Assembly: GCF_003071345.1 (NCBI RefSeq)
Contig: NZ_QCYK01000001.1
Coordinates: 2,356,001 to 2,420,000, forward strand
Direction: 5' to 3'
DNA from: Chitinophaga parva
Lineage (GTDB): Bacteria > Bacteroidota > Bacteroidia > Chitinophagales > Chitinophagaceae
Length of the DNA stretch: 64,000 nt
Below are positions 19,701-27,557 of this stretch, piece by piece. The translations under genes and the position numbers were made by a program. Under the pieces are notes generated by a model. The model was not told the origin of the DNA and ran no database searches. It was given only the letters and a program-made list of their open reading frames with translations. Position 1 is the first letter of the stretch. Each line of letters opens with the position of its first letter.

Positions 19701-20129
19701 GATCTCCTTGTCCGGCGCTGCATCTGCGGGCGCTGCCTGCCCTTCCTTACGCTTGATGATAATGATCTTATCCGTAATGGTGTAGGTAAGCGGCTGGCCC
19801 TGGAAGCAGGCATCCAGCGCATCCTGCAGGGGGGCATCTTTCAGCTGCAGGCTTTGCACTTTCTTGCTGTGCTGCAGTTGCTCATCCGTGTACAGGAAAG
19901 TGTAGCCCGTTTGCTGCTGTATCGCTTTAAATACCTTGTCGAGAGATGTATTGCGTTGGGAAAGGGTAACTGTTTGTGAATACCCGGCCGCATGTACCTG
20001 CAGCAGGGTAATGGTCATCAAAAGCACCGTTAGTTTCATGATCAGTAACGTTTTGGCTGATAATCGTGGAATCCATCGGGGCCAGGCATAACATCCCCGG
20101 CCGCTTTGGGAAAGAAGCGTCAATAGCAT
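16764..20129 (-). CDS. SusC-family TonB-dependent transporter with STN signalling domain
   Basis: 1121 residues. The N-terminal 30 residues precede a signal-like segment (MKLTVLLMTITLLQVHAAGYSQ); starts of this form are common in Chitinophaga-type SusC proteins, but M31 is an alternative start. Then come an STN domain (about 52-128, the contact region for a FecR anti-sigma factor), a carboxypeptidase-D regulatory-like domain (about 142-218, GRITNEKGEPLPGVTV), a plug (about 220-345, VVGYGEQRRGDLSNSISSV...LYVVDGF) and a barrel ending in TGGLTLSF. The STN domain with the upstream FecR and ECF sigma genes indicates trans-envelope regulation: ligand passage signals to FecR, which frees the sigma factor. 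Its likely ligand is a beta-glucan, from the GH16 partner. Confidence 0.95.
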   Translation of the reverse strand: MLLTLLSQSGRGCYAWPRWIPRLSAKTLLIMKLTVLLMTITLLQVHAAGYSQTVTLSQRNTSLDKVFKAIQQQTGYTFLYTDEQLQHSKKVQSLQLKDAPLQDALDACFQGQPLTYTITDKIIIIKRKEGQAAPADAAPDKEIKGRITNEKGEPLPGVTVQVKGTNHGVVTNENGEYAIKVADDNAVLVVSSIGYTRTEVAVAGKSNLPVVLQPMASKMNELVVVGYGEQRRGDLSNSISSVSAADFKDQPVNRLDQVLQGRAAGVQVTNSAGSPGGAVRIRIRGSNSINGDNSPLYVVDGFVGADFASINPNDIASIDVLKDASATAIFGSRGANGVIIVTTKKGGKGAVKVDFTSRLSSSTVIKKLDLLDAGDYAETANAHATAVGTTKPFTDAQIAQYRANGGTNWQNEIFRTAPAQEYQLSLSGGTDKSGYFISGDYLDQDGVIQNSFYKRYTLRSNINANLSKWVSTFLNITGSYSTSQNTDIPADGASSPLAQAITWSPTVPVYQANGKYTVSDPVGSIFYNPVALTTDRLAVTDRMLANLIGGFRFNILDGLSLNVQYGGNYNEYTNKSFGGKTTNSGTSTASVRSNKELRLQNTNTLNYHHLFQDVHSLDITAVTEYQQSSLEYAAAGASNLTYENFQWNNLALGTPGSPASGYSKASLFSLVGRVNYGYKDKYLISAAIRRDGSSRFQGSNKFGYFPSVSVGWVISNEPFMENLPAISMLKLRGSWGLTGNQAVSAYSTFSSYSNRIASFTSSTFQNGIILNNIGNPDLKWEATEQKDAGIDIGLFRDRVNITADYFVKDTRDLLLTETLPLYLGGNSITRNVGTVQNKGWEFSIEGDVITHNNFSWKSSLNVSFNRNRVKYIGDNRTMIFDPNTRKIGGGMSPQSEFVVMPGKSLGSIWGLTYLGTWKPGDGKAATYGAKPGDSRYLDVNDDGLIDANDYGVIGCGIPTTSLGWNNTFTYKAFTLNLLFQGLMGFDRLNYNKAAAMYYGGDAREATLVDIKNRYIPGVNETSDIPAFSSTNRNFTQSTRFLEKADFVRLKNVSLSYDIPKSKLKNIMAIKVFVSATNLFTLTGYSGIDPESNSSDGDIRQGIDFGSYPNVKTFTGGLTLSF

Positions 20130-20180
20130 ACATTTGTATGGTTTGGGTGAAATAATGATAATTGTCTACGCGATTGTGAT

Positions 20181-20236
20181 TACAGGCCCGGACTTCAGCC
20201 GGTGCGGTGCAACGCCCCGGCTTTTTTGTGCCTGTA
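20181..20236. promoter_or_regulatory. Nested inverted repeat in the susC leader
   Basis: Outer arms TACAGGC (20181-20187) and GCCTGTA (20230-20236) enclose inner arms AGCCGG (20197-20202) and CCGGCT (20217-20222), with extra GCG/CGC pairing inside. It lies 52-107 bp before the susC start, between fecR and susC. On the + strand the inner hairpin is followed by six T and looks like a terminator, but no + strand gene ends here. It may be a structured leader or an operator. Confidence 0.45.
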
Positions 20237-20307
20237 TGGCTGGTAAGATTTGGTTTCAGGGACTCATTAGTGCGTGGAATTTTTTATAACGTGGCAGAAA
20301 AAAATTG

Positions 20308-21513
20308 TCAGGGCGATACGATCAGTTGCTTCCCTTTGATCTCAAAATGTACTTCCCCGGTCAGTTCCATCATTTTTAAGACCTGCGATACCGGTACGTT
20401 CCTGGGTATGATGCCCCGAAAGTGCGCCAGCACCGGCGCTTTGTATACAACGTCCACATCGTACCAGCGCGAAATGAGGCGCATGGCGGATTGTATGTCA
20501 TTGCCCGCCAGTTGCAGGTAGCCATTTTTCCAGGCGGTAGCTTCTTCTGTGTTTACTTCTTCTATAGTAAGATGGCCGGCCGTTTTGTCCAGCAGCGCGC
20601 CCTGCCCCGGGTGTAGCTGCTTGTTATTGTCATGGCTGCTTACCCGCACGGCGCCTTCCAGCAGCGTGGTGCGCACCTCCGGCTCATCTTCATACGCCAT
20701 GATGTTAAAGTGGGTTCCCAGCACCGCTACATCCATGCTATCTGCACCGGTCAGCACATTTACATGAAAGGGATGGTTGGCATTGCCGGCTACTTCAAAA
20801 TAGGCTTCGCCCTGCAGGGTTACCCGCCGTTCCGTACCGGTAAAGGCAACGGGGTATTGCAGGGTACTGGCGGCATTGAGCCATACTTGGGTGCCATCGG
20901 GCAGTGTTACCTGGAACTGGCCACCACGGGGCGTGCGCAAGGTGTTGAAGGGCGCGGGGGCGTTGTTGTTGCCAGTTTGCCGGTAGGTCAGTTGTCCGGC
21001 GCCGGGGCTCACCACCTGGGTATTGCCCTGCCGGGGCAGCGTGCTGCCACCGGTGCTGTCCAGCGGCACCTGCGTACCGTCTGCCAGCGTAAGCATGGCG
21101 CGGTTGCCACCGGGGGCCACATCCTGCACCGCTGTTACCGGCGCCATGGCCACCGGTTTGGAAGCTGGTTTGCGCAGCAGCCAATAACCGCCGCCCACTA
21201 CCAGCAAACCCGCTACCACAGCGGCTACCAGGCGGGTGCGATGGTGTAGCGGGATTATTTTGGCGGGTGGCGCCGTGATGCCGGCCGGGTGGTCTGCCGC
21301 CAGGATACTGCCGGCTACCTGGTCCCAGCGGGCTTCATCATAGGCATCCGTTGCGGCAGGCAGGATATTGCGCAGCAATATTTCTACCTGTTGCGCCGTG
21401 GCGCCGGTCATATCTTCCGCTACGAGGTCTGATAATTCCTGTAATTCCAGGGGAGTGGCATTACCGTGCAACACCTGTTGTACCAGGTATGCTAAGCGAT
21501 CTTGAGTGGACAA
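20308..21513 (-). CDS. FecR-family anti-sigma factor
   Basis: 401 residues. The N-terminal cytoplasmic part (about 1-85) is the anti-sigma region, followed by one transmembrane helix (LVAAVVAGLLVVGGGYWLL, about 92-110). The periplasmic FecR domain has the family motif TPRGGQFQVTLPDGTQVWLN near residue 190 and a C-terminal secretin/STN-like domain (about 330-401). It should hold the ECF sigma factor encoded upstream inactive until the SusC STN domain signals. It lies 140 bp downstream of the sigma gene, with a terminator between, and 178 bp upstream of susC. Confidence 0.95.
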   Translation of the reverse strand: MSTQDRLAYLVQQVLHGNATPLELQELSDLVAEDMTGATAQQVEILLRNILPAATDAYDEARWDQVAGSILAADHPAGITAPPAKIIPLHHRTRLVAAVVAGLLVVGGGYWLLRKPASKPVAMAPVTAVQDVAPGGNRAMLTLADGTQVPLDSTGGSTLPRQGNTQVVSPGAGQLTYRQTGNNNAPAPFNTLRTPRGGQFQVTLPDGTQVWLNAASTLQYPVAFTGTERRVTLQGEAYFEVAGNANHPFHVNVLTGADSMDVAVLGTHFNIMAYEDEPEVRTTLLEGAVRVSSHDNNKQLHPGQGALLDKTAGHLTIEEVNTEEATAWKNGYLQLAGNDIQSAMRLISRWYDVDVVYKAPVLAHFRGIIPRNVPVSQVLKMMELTGEVHFEIKGKQLIVSP

Positions 21514-21581
21514 TCTGTTTATCTTTTAAATGACGAGATCAGTATGAACGTGGATATCTTAACGTGGACCTGCGCCGGCAC

Positions 21582-21612
21582 AAAAAAAGCCCGCGTCTAT
21601 GAGAACAGACGC
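21582..21612 (-). terminator. Terminator between the ECF sigma gene and fecR
   Basis: On the minus strand GCGTCT pairs with AGACGC across an 8-nt loop, and further G/C bases and TTTTTTT follow. It lies 41 bp past the sigma stop codon and would make sigma a largely separate transcript. Confidence 0.75.
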
Positions 21613-21652
21613 GCTGCAAAACATTTAGGACCTATCGTCCCCAAATTTTTTT

Positions 21653-22246
21653 TTAAGGCCACAGCCAGGCGGCCAGCAACACGGAAACGAGGTGGCCGGC
21701 CGCTTCGAGGTGCTTGCGGATGAACTGGAGGGAACGGACCAGGGAATTTTTGACCGTGTTGGGTGAAAGGCCTAACCGGGCGGCTATTTCAGGGATCTTC
21801 AGCCCGCGCTCGCGGCTGAGCAGGTAAATGCGTTTGGCCTGGGGCGGCAGCATGCTGATGGCATCGCCCACTGCTTTGGCCATGGCGGTGTAGGCCACGG
21901 CGTCTTCCGTCGTGTTGGCATCGGCGCCGGAGGGTCCGTCTGCCAGCACATGCAGGGCTTTGTGATGCACGGCCTGCTTACGGAGGAAAGAGAATGACTG
22001 GTTGAAAACAATGCGCAGCAGCCAGGCGCGCGGGCTTTCTATGGCGGGCAACTGGTCCCGGTTGATCCATAAACGCAAAAAGGTTTCCTGGATAATATCG
22101 TCAGTAACGGCGGCGGTACGGGTGAGATGGAGCACCAGCGGGCGCAGCTCGGGCACGTAGCGGTGAAAGAGCTGCCGGAAGGCAGTTTCATCGCCCCCGG
22201 CAATCTGGTGGAATAGGTCTTTATCGTCAAGTAAGCCCGCGTGCAT
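21653..22246 (-). CDS. ECF RNA polymerase sigma factor (sigma-70 family)
   Basis: 197 residues from ATG 22246; a GTG at 22261 would add five residues. Region 2 is visible near residues 20-85 (AFRQLFHRYVPELRPLVLHL, then DDIIQETFLRLWINRDQL). Region 4 is at about 130-180 (MLPPQAKRIYLLSRERGLKIPEIAARLGLSPNTVKNSL). There is no region 1 or 3, as in the ECF group. Together with FecR and the STN-bearing SusC it forms a trans-envelope signalling module that should switch on the beta-glucan genes. Confidence 0.95.
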   Translation of the reverse strand: MHAGLLDDKDLFHQIAGGDETAFRQLFHRYVPELRPLVLHLTRTAAVTDDIIQETFLRLWINRDQLPAIESPRAWLLRIVFNQSFSFLRKQAVHHKALHVLADGPSGADANTTEDAVAYTAMAKAVGDAISMLPPQAKRIYLLSRERGLKIPEIAARLGLSPNTVKNSLVRSLQFIRKHLEAAGHLVSVLLAAWLWP

Positions 22247-22316
22247 GATAGATAGCCTCACTAAAGTAGGAAAATTTCATTACCGGTTCGCATTTTCCAC
22301 TTTAATGGTAACGTAC

Positions 22317-24236
22317 TCATTCCCTGTACTCCTTCCGTATCCCCAATTTTTTCATCCTTGTTTTCAAGGTAGATGGCGGCAGGTTCAGGATCTCCGCAGC
22401 CGCACCTTGTCCCCACACCCTGCCGTTGCATTTGCGCAGCACCGCAATAATGTAATCCCGCTCGTTTTCCTGGATGGTCTTCATCCGCGAGGGCTCCATG
22501 CCACCAGGGGCGCTGGTTTCATATGGGTGGGGCAGCGCCACATCTTCGATCACCGTGCCCTTTGCCAGCAGCACATGCCGCTCTACCAGGTGCTCCAGTT
22601 CCCGGATATTCCCCGGCCAGTGATAGGCCAGCATTTTTTTAAGCGCATGCGCAGAGAAGCCGGTGATCTTTTTGCCTGTTTTGCGGTTGTATTGTGCAAT
22701 GAAATGCTGTGCCAGCGCAGGAATATCCTCGTACCGCTGGCGCAGGGGGGGCAGCGTTACCGGGAATACATTCAGCCGGTAATAAAGATCCAGGCGGAAG
22801 CGCCCCTCGGCCACTTCTTTTTCCAGGTTCTTATTGGTAGCCGCAATAATGCGCACATCAATGCGGATGGTATCTGTACCACCCACTCTTTCAATTTCTT
22901 TCTCCTGCAGCACCCGCAATAATTTTGCCTGCAGTTCCAGCGGCATTTCCCCTATTTCGTCCAGGAAGATGGTCCCTTTGTCTGCCTTTTCAAACTTACC
23001 TGTGCGCTTTTCACTGGCGCCGGTAAAGGCGCCTCTTTCATGACCAAAAAGTTCTGACTCGATCAGGCTTGCCGGCAGGGCGGCGCAGTTCACTTTGATG
23101 AATGGCTTTCCCTGCCTGGGTGATAAGGCGTGTATGCAGTCTGCGATCTTTTCCTTGCCGGTGCCGCTTTCCCCCAGCAGTATCACCGAGGTGTCTGTGG
23201 GCGCCACCTGTGATACATGGTCCACCACACCCAGCATGGCCGCGCTATGGCCTACCATGCCTTCAAAACCTTTTGCCTCCGTGGGTGCTGTTATCGCAAC
23301 AGTGGCCTTTGATGCACCGGTAACTGCACCGGACAAATGTTTTTCAATACCTTTTTGCAGTGCATCCTGTACCCGGGTTAACAATGAAACATGATCATTG
23401 TGATAAGCATCCGGCTTGCGGCTGTACAGGTCCAGGGTAAAGGATTTACCGCCTGCCAGTTGCACGGGTATGGTGAAAAGTGAATGCATGTTGAAGGTGC
23501 CCGTTAATAACCGGTGTAATGGAGCAGTTTCATAAACGGCAGGCAGCGCACCTGCATTGTAAAAAGCGGGCAGGGCTGCGCTGTCTTGTGCATGCCGCCG
23601 GGCTTCCGGTGTTTTACCGGTGATGTTGTGAAGGGCCGTTGCATCTATTTTTTGATATTCATTGAGGCCCACACGCAAATAGCTGATCCACGGCAATCGC
23701 AACCGGGTAGCATCATCCGGGCTGGCCACCAGGTAATCAAACGGTATACCCGGTTGAAGGGTAGTGGTGAGATCGAGCATTTTTTGCTCCCAGCCGGCAG
23801 TGCTGGCCAGGATGCGGGCAATGTTTTGCTGCGTGGTAGCTTCTTTCCGGTGTTGGGTTTCAACGCTGTGCTCATGGCGGTACCTGGCAATTTCCAGCAT
23901 CACCAGCAGGTCTTTTTCGCGCACGGGTTTTACCAGGAAGCCGTAAGGTTGCGTAGCTTTTGCTGCATGCAGGATCTCTTCGTTGGAATTGGCAGACAGG
24001 TATACGAAAGGCAGATGGTCTTCCGCCAGTTGCCTGGCCAGGTCTATACCTGTTTGCCGGCCCTTGAGCAGGATATCCAGTAACACAAAGTGAGGACGGT
24101 CTTTGCGGATCATTTCCTGCGCTTCTGTAACGGTGCGTGCTGTGCCTGTTACAGTGTATCCTCCCTTTGTCAGCATGAGACGGAAATAATCCGCTTCTAC
24201 AAACTGGTCTTCTACAATGAGAATTTTCTGTTTCAT
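22317..24236 (-). CDS. Sigma-54-interacting response regulator (REC-GAF-AAA+-Fis)
   Basis: 639 residues. An N-terminal receiver (about 5-120) has the phospho-acceptor Asp in HFVLLDILL and the conserved Lys in GFLVKPVRE. A GAF-like linker covers about 150-300. The AAA+ domain (about 325-555) has Walker A GESGTGKE, the sigma-54 contact loop ERGAFTGA (about residue 400) and Walker B GTIFLDEIGEMP. A Fis-type helix-turn-helix ends the protein (AAAEILNLPPSTLKTRMKKLGI). It would activate -24/-12 promoters when phosphorylated by the kinase whose gene overlaps it by 4 bp. The target genes are unknown; I found no clear -24/-12 site in the neighbouring gaps. Confidence 0.94.
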   Translation of the reverse strand: MKQKILIVEDQFVEADYFRLMLTKGGYTVTGTARTVTEAQEMIRKDRPHFVLLDILLKGRQTGIDLARQLAEDHLPFVYLSANSNEEILHAAKATQPYGFLVKPVREKDLLVMLEIARYRHEHSVETQHRKEATTQQNIARILASTAGWEQKMLDLTTTLQPGIPFDYLVASPDDATRLRLPWISYLRVGLNEYQKIDATALHNITGKTPEARRHAQDSAALPAFYNAGALPAVYETAPLHRLLTGTFNMHSLFTIPVQLAGGKSFTLDLYSRKPDAYHNDHVSLLTRVQDALQKGIEKHLSGAVTGASKATVAITAPTEAKGFEGMVGHSAAMLGVVDHVSQVAPTDTSVILLGESGTGKEKIADCIHALSPRQGKPFIKVNCAALPASLIESELFGHERGAFTGASEKRTGKFEKADKGTIFLDEIGEMPLELQAKLLRVLQEKEIERVGGTDTIRIDVRIIAATNKNLEKEVAEGRFRLDLYYRLNVFPVTLPPLRQRYEDIPALAQHFIAQYNRKTGKKITGFSAHALKKMLAYHWPGNIRELEHLVERHVLLAKGTVIEDVALPHPYETSAPGGMEPSRMKTIQENERDYIIAVLRKCNGRVWGQGAAAEILNLPPSTLKTRMKKLGIRKEYRE

Positions 24237-26485
24237 ATCAGGTTAGTTAAATCAGCGGTGGCGGAATAAGATGCATCGCTGGTAGTAAAATGATAAGGGA
24301 AGGCAACCTGGATCTCCGTGCCCCCGTTACTGTGTATAGAAAGGTGCCCGTCCATATCACCGGTAAGGCCCTGCATCAGCCGCATGCCCATAGACGATAC
24401 GTGGTCCTGGTCAAAATTTGCCGGGAGGCCTACGCCGTTGTCTTTGATCAGCAATACCAGTTCATGGTCCCGGTTCCTTTTAAGGGTGATGGTAATAATG
24501 CCTGCCCGGCTGCCGGGGAATGCGTATTTGATGGCGTTGGTAACGGCTTCATTCAGCAGGAGGCCAAGGGGGATAGAATGTGCGATGTCCAGTTCCACCG
24601 GTGCTACCTGCAGGTTAAACTGGATGACCGGTTTGATGTTGAAGCTGTCCCGCAGGTAGCTCACCAGTTCGGGAATGTACTCCGCCATGTTGATGGCAGA
24701 TAATTTTTCTGTTTGATACAGTTTCTGGTGAATGAGTGACATGGCCTGCACCCGGTGCTGACTGTCGGAAAGAGCGTTTACGGCCTCTTCGCTTTTCAGG
24801 TAGCCGGATTGTGTGCCCAGGAGGCCTTGCACGATCTGGAAGTTATTCTTCACCCGGTGATGGATCTCTTTTACCAGCCATTCTTTTTCCGCCACCAGTT
24901 TTTGCAGGGAAAGGTTGTTCTTTTCTATCTCTTTCTGTTGCACGCGCAGTTGCTGGTTGGTGCGCTGTTTTAACCTGGAATAATTGATCAGCAGCCCGGT
25001 GATGATGATCAGCAGCAGGATCACACCCAGGATCCAGTTGCGCGTTTGGTTGGCCCTCACCAGTTCACTGCTTTGTACTTTGGCTTTCTGATTCAGCAGT
25101 TCAATGTTCTTTTCTTTCAATAAAATATCCTGGTCCTTTTTATTGGTTTCATAGAGCACATTCATCTGTGCAATATGATGGGTTTTTTCCTTGTTGAAAA
25201 TAGAGTCCTTCAAAATAGCATACCGGTGGAAATGGCGGAAGGCATCCCGGAAATCCCCTACTGCGGAGTCCAGGCGTACCCATGCTATCTGGTTGGCGGC
25301 AAGTTGTATCAAAGTAGAATTTGTGGATAGCAGTTTTTCATCTGCCTCCAGGTACTGGCGGGCCAGCGCATGCTGCCCGCTTGCCAGCAGGTAGTCAATT
25401 TCCGCACCGTACACGCTCCGGGCCGCGTCATTTTCCAGTGTACGGCCTTTGGTGAGTTGTTGCAGCCGGTTAAACTGCCGTTGTGCATTCGGTATGTCTT
25501 TCAGCACACTGTAGTTGGCAAGAAAACTGGTAGTGTAAAGCACCAGGTAGGGCGTGTCTGCATTTGGGTATTTCCGCAGGATGTTGCCCAGGTGCTGGTT
25601 GCACTCCATGTACTTCCGCTGGCGGATCAGGTTATTGCCATAATTGAAGCCGATGAGATAAATGTCGTTGTAAGATTTATACTTTTCCGCTACCGCCAGC
25701 GCTTTTGCATAATAGCTGGCGGAAGTAACATATTCGTTGAGATAATAATAAGTGATGCCGAGGTGGTTGTAAACGGTGCATACCTGGAGGGTGGTATCAT
25801 GGGCCTTCTCCGCAGCCTGGATAGCCAGCAGCCCGTATTGTACTGCGTCGTTGAGGTTACCGAGGCTGCAGGAAACATCGCCCATCAGGTCATACATGCG
25901 CTCCAGGTCCTGGGCGTTGATAGACTGGTAGAGTTTCAACGCCTGCTTCAATTCCACCAGGGACTGTGCATAGTCGCCGTAGATCTGCCGTGCATCAGCC
26001 AGTTCCCGCAGTGCGTCTGCTTCCTTGCGGATATTGCCTGCTGCATGAAAAGCCGCAACAGATTTTTCGATGTAGCGCATCTTCTCGGGGTATTGCTGCT
26101 CTGAAATGTTGTAGTAGCCAGACATTTCCCAATAGGCAAAGCCAAGGTCCGTGAGCAGCCGTGCGTCTGCAAATACTTGGATGGCATGGGCCACATATGC
26201 TTTCGCTTTGTCCCTTTGCTGCGCTTTAGATAAAGCTTTTGAGATCGCCATATCACTGTTGCCGGTGCCGGCTGCATCTTTGTGTGTGGCGGCAATGGCG
26301 GCTGCCTGTTGTGCGAGCAGCAAGGCGCTGTCTATGCCTGCTTTGTCATCCCGGTGCAGGTAATAATCATCGCTTTGCTGCAGCAGGCGGTTTATGGTGG
26401 TGGTATCGTTGGTAAGGTGTAATTGGCCGTGGGCACGCGAATGCAGGCCAGCTACAAAGATCAGCGCTATCAGTAGCCTACGCAT
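24233..26485 (-). CDS. TPR-containing membrane sensor histidine kinase (HisKA_2 type)
   Basis: 750 residues. A signal peptide (MRRLLIALIFVAGLHSRAHGQ) is followed by about 430 residues of tetratricopeptide-like helices predicted to lie in the periplasm. Then come a transmembrane helix (WILGVILLLIIITGLLINY, about 490-508), a coiled coil, the dimerisation box EIHHRVKNNFQIVQGLL with the phospho-His near residue 540 (HisKA_2 family), and a HATPase domain (LLLNEAVTNAIKYAFP, then LLIKDNGVGLP). The stop overlaps the start of the response-regulator gene by 4 bp, so the two form a co-translated pair. The ligand sensed by the TPR region is not known. Confidence 0.93.
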   Translation of the reverse strand: MRRLLIALIFVAGLHSRAHGQLHLTNDTTTINRLLQQSDDYYLHRDDKAGIDSALLLAQQAAAIAATHKDAAGTGNSDMAISKALSKAQQRDKAKAYVAHAIQVFADARLLTDLGFAYWEMSGYYNISEQQYPEKMRYIEKSVAAFHAAGNIRKEADALRELADARQIYGDYAQSLVELKQALKLYQSINAQDLERMYDLMGDVSCSLGNLNDAVQYGLLAIQAAEKAHDTTLQVCTVYNHLGITYYYLNEYVTSASYYAKALAVAEKYKSYNDIYLIGFNYGNNLIRQRKYMECNQHLGNILRKYPNADTPYLVLYTTSFLANYSVLKDIPNAQRQFNRLQQLTKGRTLENDAARSVYGAEIDYLLASGQHALARQYLEADEKLLSTNSTLIQLAANQIAWVRLDSAVGDFRDAFRHFHRYAILKDSIFNKEKTHHIAQMNVLYETNKKDQDILLKEKNIELLNQKAKVQSSELVRANQTRNWILGVILLLIIITGLLINYSRLKQRTNQQLRVQQKEIEKNNLSLQKLVAEKEWLVKEIHHRVKNNFQIVQGLLGTQSGYLKSEEAVNALSDSQHRVQAMSLIHQKLYQTEKLSAINMAEYIPELVSYLRDSFNIKPVIQFNLQVAPVELDIAHSIPLGLLLNEAVTNAIKYAFPGSRAGIITITLKRNRDHELVLLIKDNGVGLPANFDQDHVSSMGMRLMQGLTGDMDGHLSIHSNGGTEIQVAFPYHFTTSDASYSATADLTNLI

Positions 26486-26734
26486 GAGGTGTGTTTTTTA
26501 ATCAATGCTCTTCAGTGCCATGAGAATTGGGGAGAGCCGGTGCCGGCGGATTAAAGATACATATTCCACCCAGCGTTTACAGGAAATTTTTGGCATTCAC
26601 GAAATGTCACGATCCTGCCACCGCCACCGCGGTATGCCGCGGTAACAACGTTGCTGTTTTTTTTATCCGGCTCGTTATCAATGGATTGTATTGCTGGCAT
26701 TTGCGTTGCCTGCATTGGTGCATTAATCACTGCC

Positions 26735-27517
26735 ATGAGAACGAATCAAACCACTACAGTGCTGTTTATTACCGGCGCTTTTGTGCATCACAGTTGCTGG
26801 GATGCATGGAGAACTTACTTTGAAGGCAAAGGCTACACTACCCTGGCGCCGCCATGGCCCCACAAAGAAGGCAGTGCGGAGATGCTGCGCAACAGTCACC
26901 CTAATGCAGATATAGCCGCTAACCGCCTGGCGCCACTGACGGAGTATTATGCCGGTATTGCAAAGGGACTGCCGGAAAAGCCCATCCTGGTGGGTCATTC
27001 CATCGGTGGGCTCATCGTGCAGCTGCTGCTGCAGCGTGGGCTGGGAGCCGCGGGTGTGGCCATTCATTCCGTGCCGCCACAAGGCATTATTACGTTCAAA
27101 TTCTCATTCCTGAAAGCAGGCTGGGGGCCACTCGGGTTTTTCACCGCTACCAGTAAGTCTTTCATGATGTCGTTCCACCAATGGAAGTATGCGTTTACGA
27201 ACGGGATGGACTGCGATGCACAAAAGGATGCGTATTACCAGTACGCCATTCCTGAATCGAAGCTGATCGTGCGCGATACCATTACCAGTGCGGCACACGT
27301 TGATTTTAAACAGCCACATGCCCCATTGCTGCTCACTTCCGGCACTACAGACCATACCATACCGGCATCGCTCAATTATGCCAACTACCGGAAATATGCA
27401 AAGGGCCAGTCCGTGACGGACTATAAAGCATTTGAAGGCCGGAACCATTTTGTGCTGGGCCAGGCTACCTGGAAAGAAGACGCGGACTATATCATTGCCT
27501 GGCTGGAAAAATTATAA
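26735..27517 (+). CDS. Alpha/beta fold hydrolase
   Basis: 260 residues from ATG 26735; the frame is open upstream but that part is not protein-like. Fold landmarks: TTVLFITGAFVHHSCW (oxyanion strand-loop), nucleophile elbow VGHSIGGL (Ser about 93), DHTIPASL (acid region) and EGRNHFVLG (histidine). There is no signal peptide, so it is probably cytoplasmic. The substrate cannot be told; the Ser nucleophile suggests esterase or lipase-like chemistry. It lies 40 bp before a second, secreted alpha/beta hydrolase, and the two are probably co-transcribed. Confidence 0.83.
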   Translation: MRTNQTTTVLFITGAFVHHSCWDAWRTYFEGKGYTTLAPPWPHKEGSAEMLRNSHPNADIAANRLAPLTEYYAGIAKGLPEKPILVGHSIGGLIVQLLLQRGLGAAGVAIHSVPPQGIITFKFSFLKAGWGPLGFFTATSKSFMMSFHQWKYAFTNGMDCDAQKDAYYQYAIPESKLIVRDTITSAAHVDFKQPHAPLLLTSGTTDHTIPASLNYANYRKYAKGQSVTDYKAFEGRNHFVLGQATWKEDADYIIAWLEKL

Positions 27518-27557
27518 CGGAACATTTTTTAGGATTATAAACACTAAACGCACTCAT

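Noticed and set aside
20197..20227. A + strand terminator-like hairpin
   Set aside because: No + strand gene ends nearby. It is better viewed as part of the nested structure in the susC leader, so it is not annotated as a terminator.
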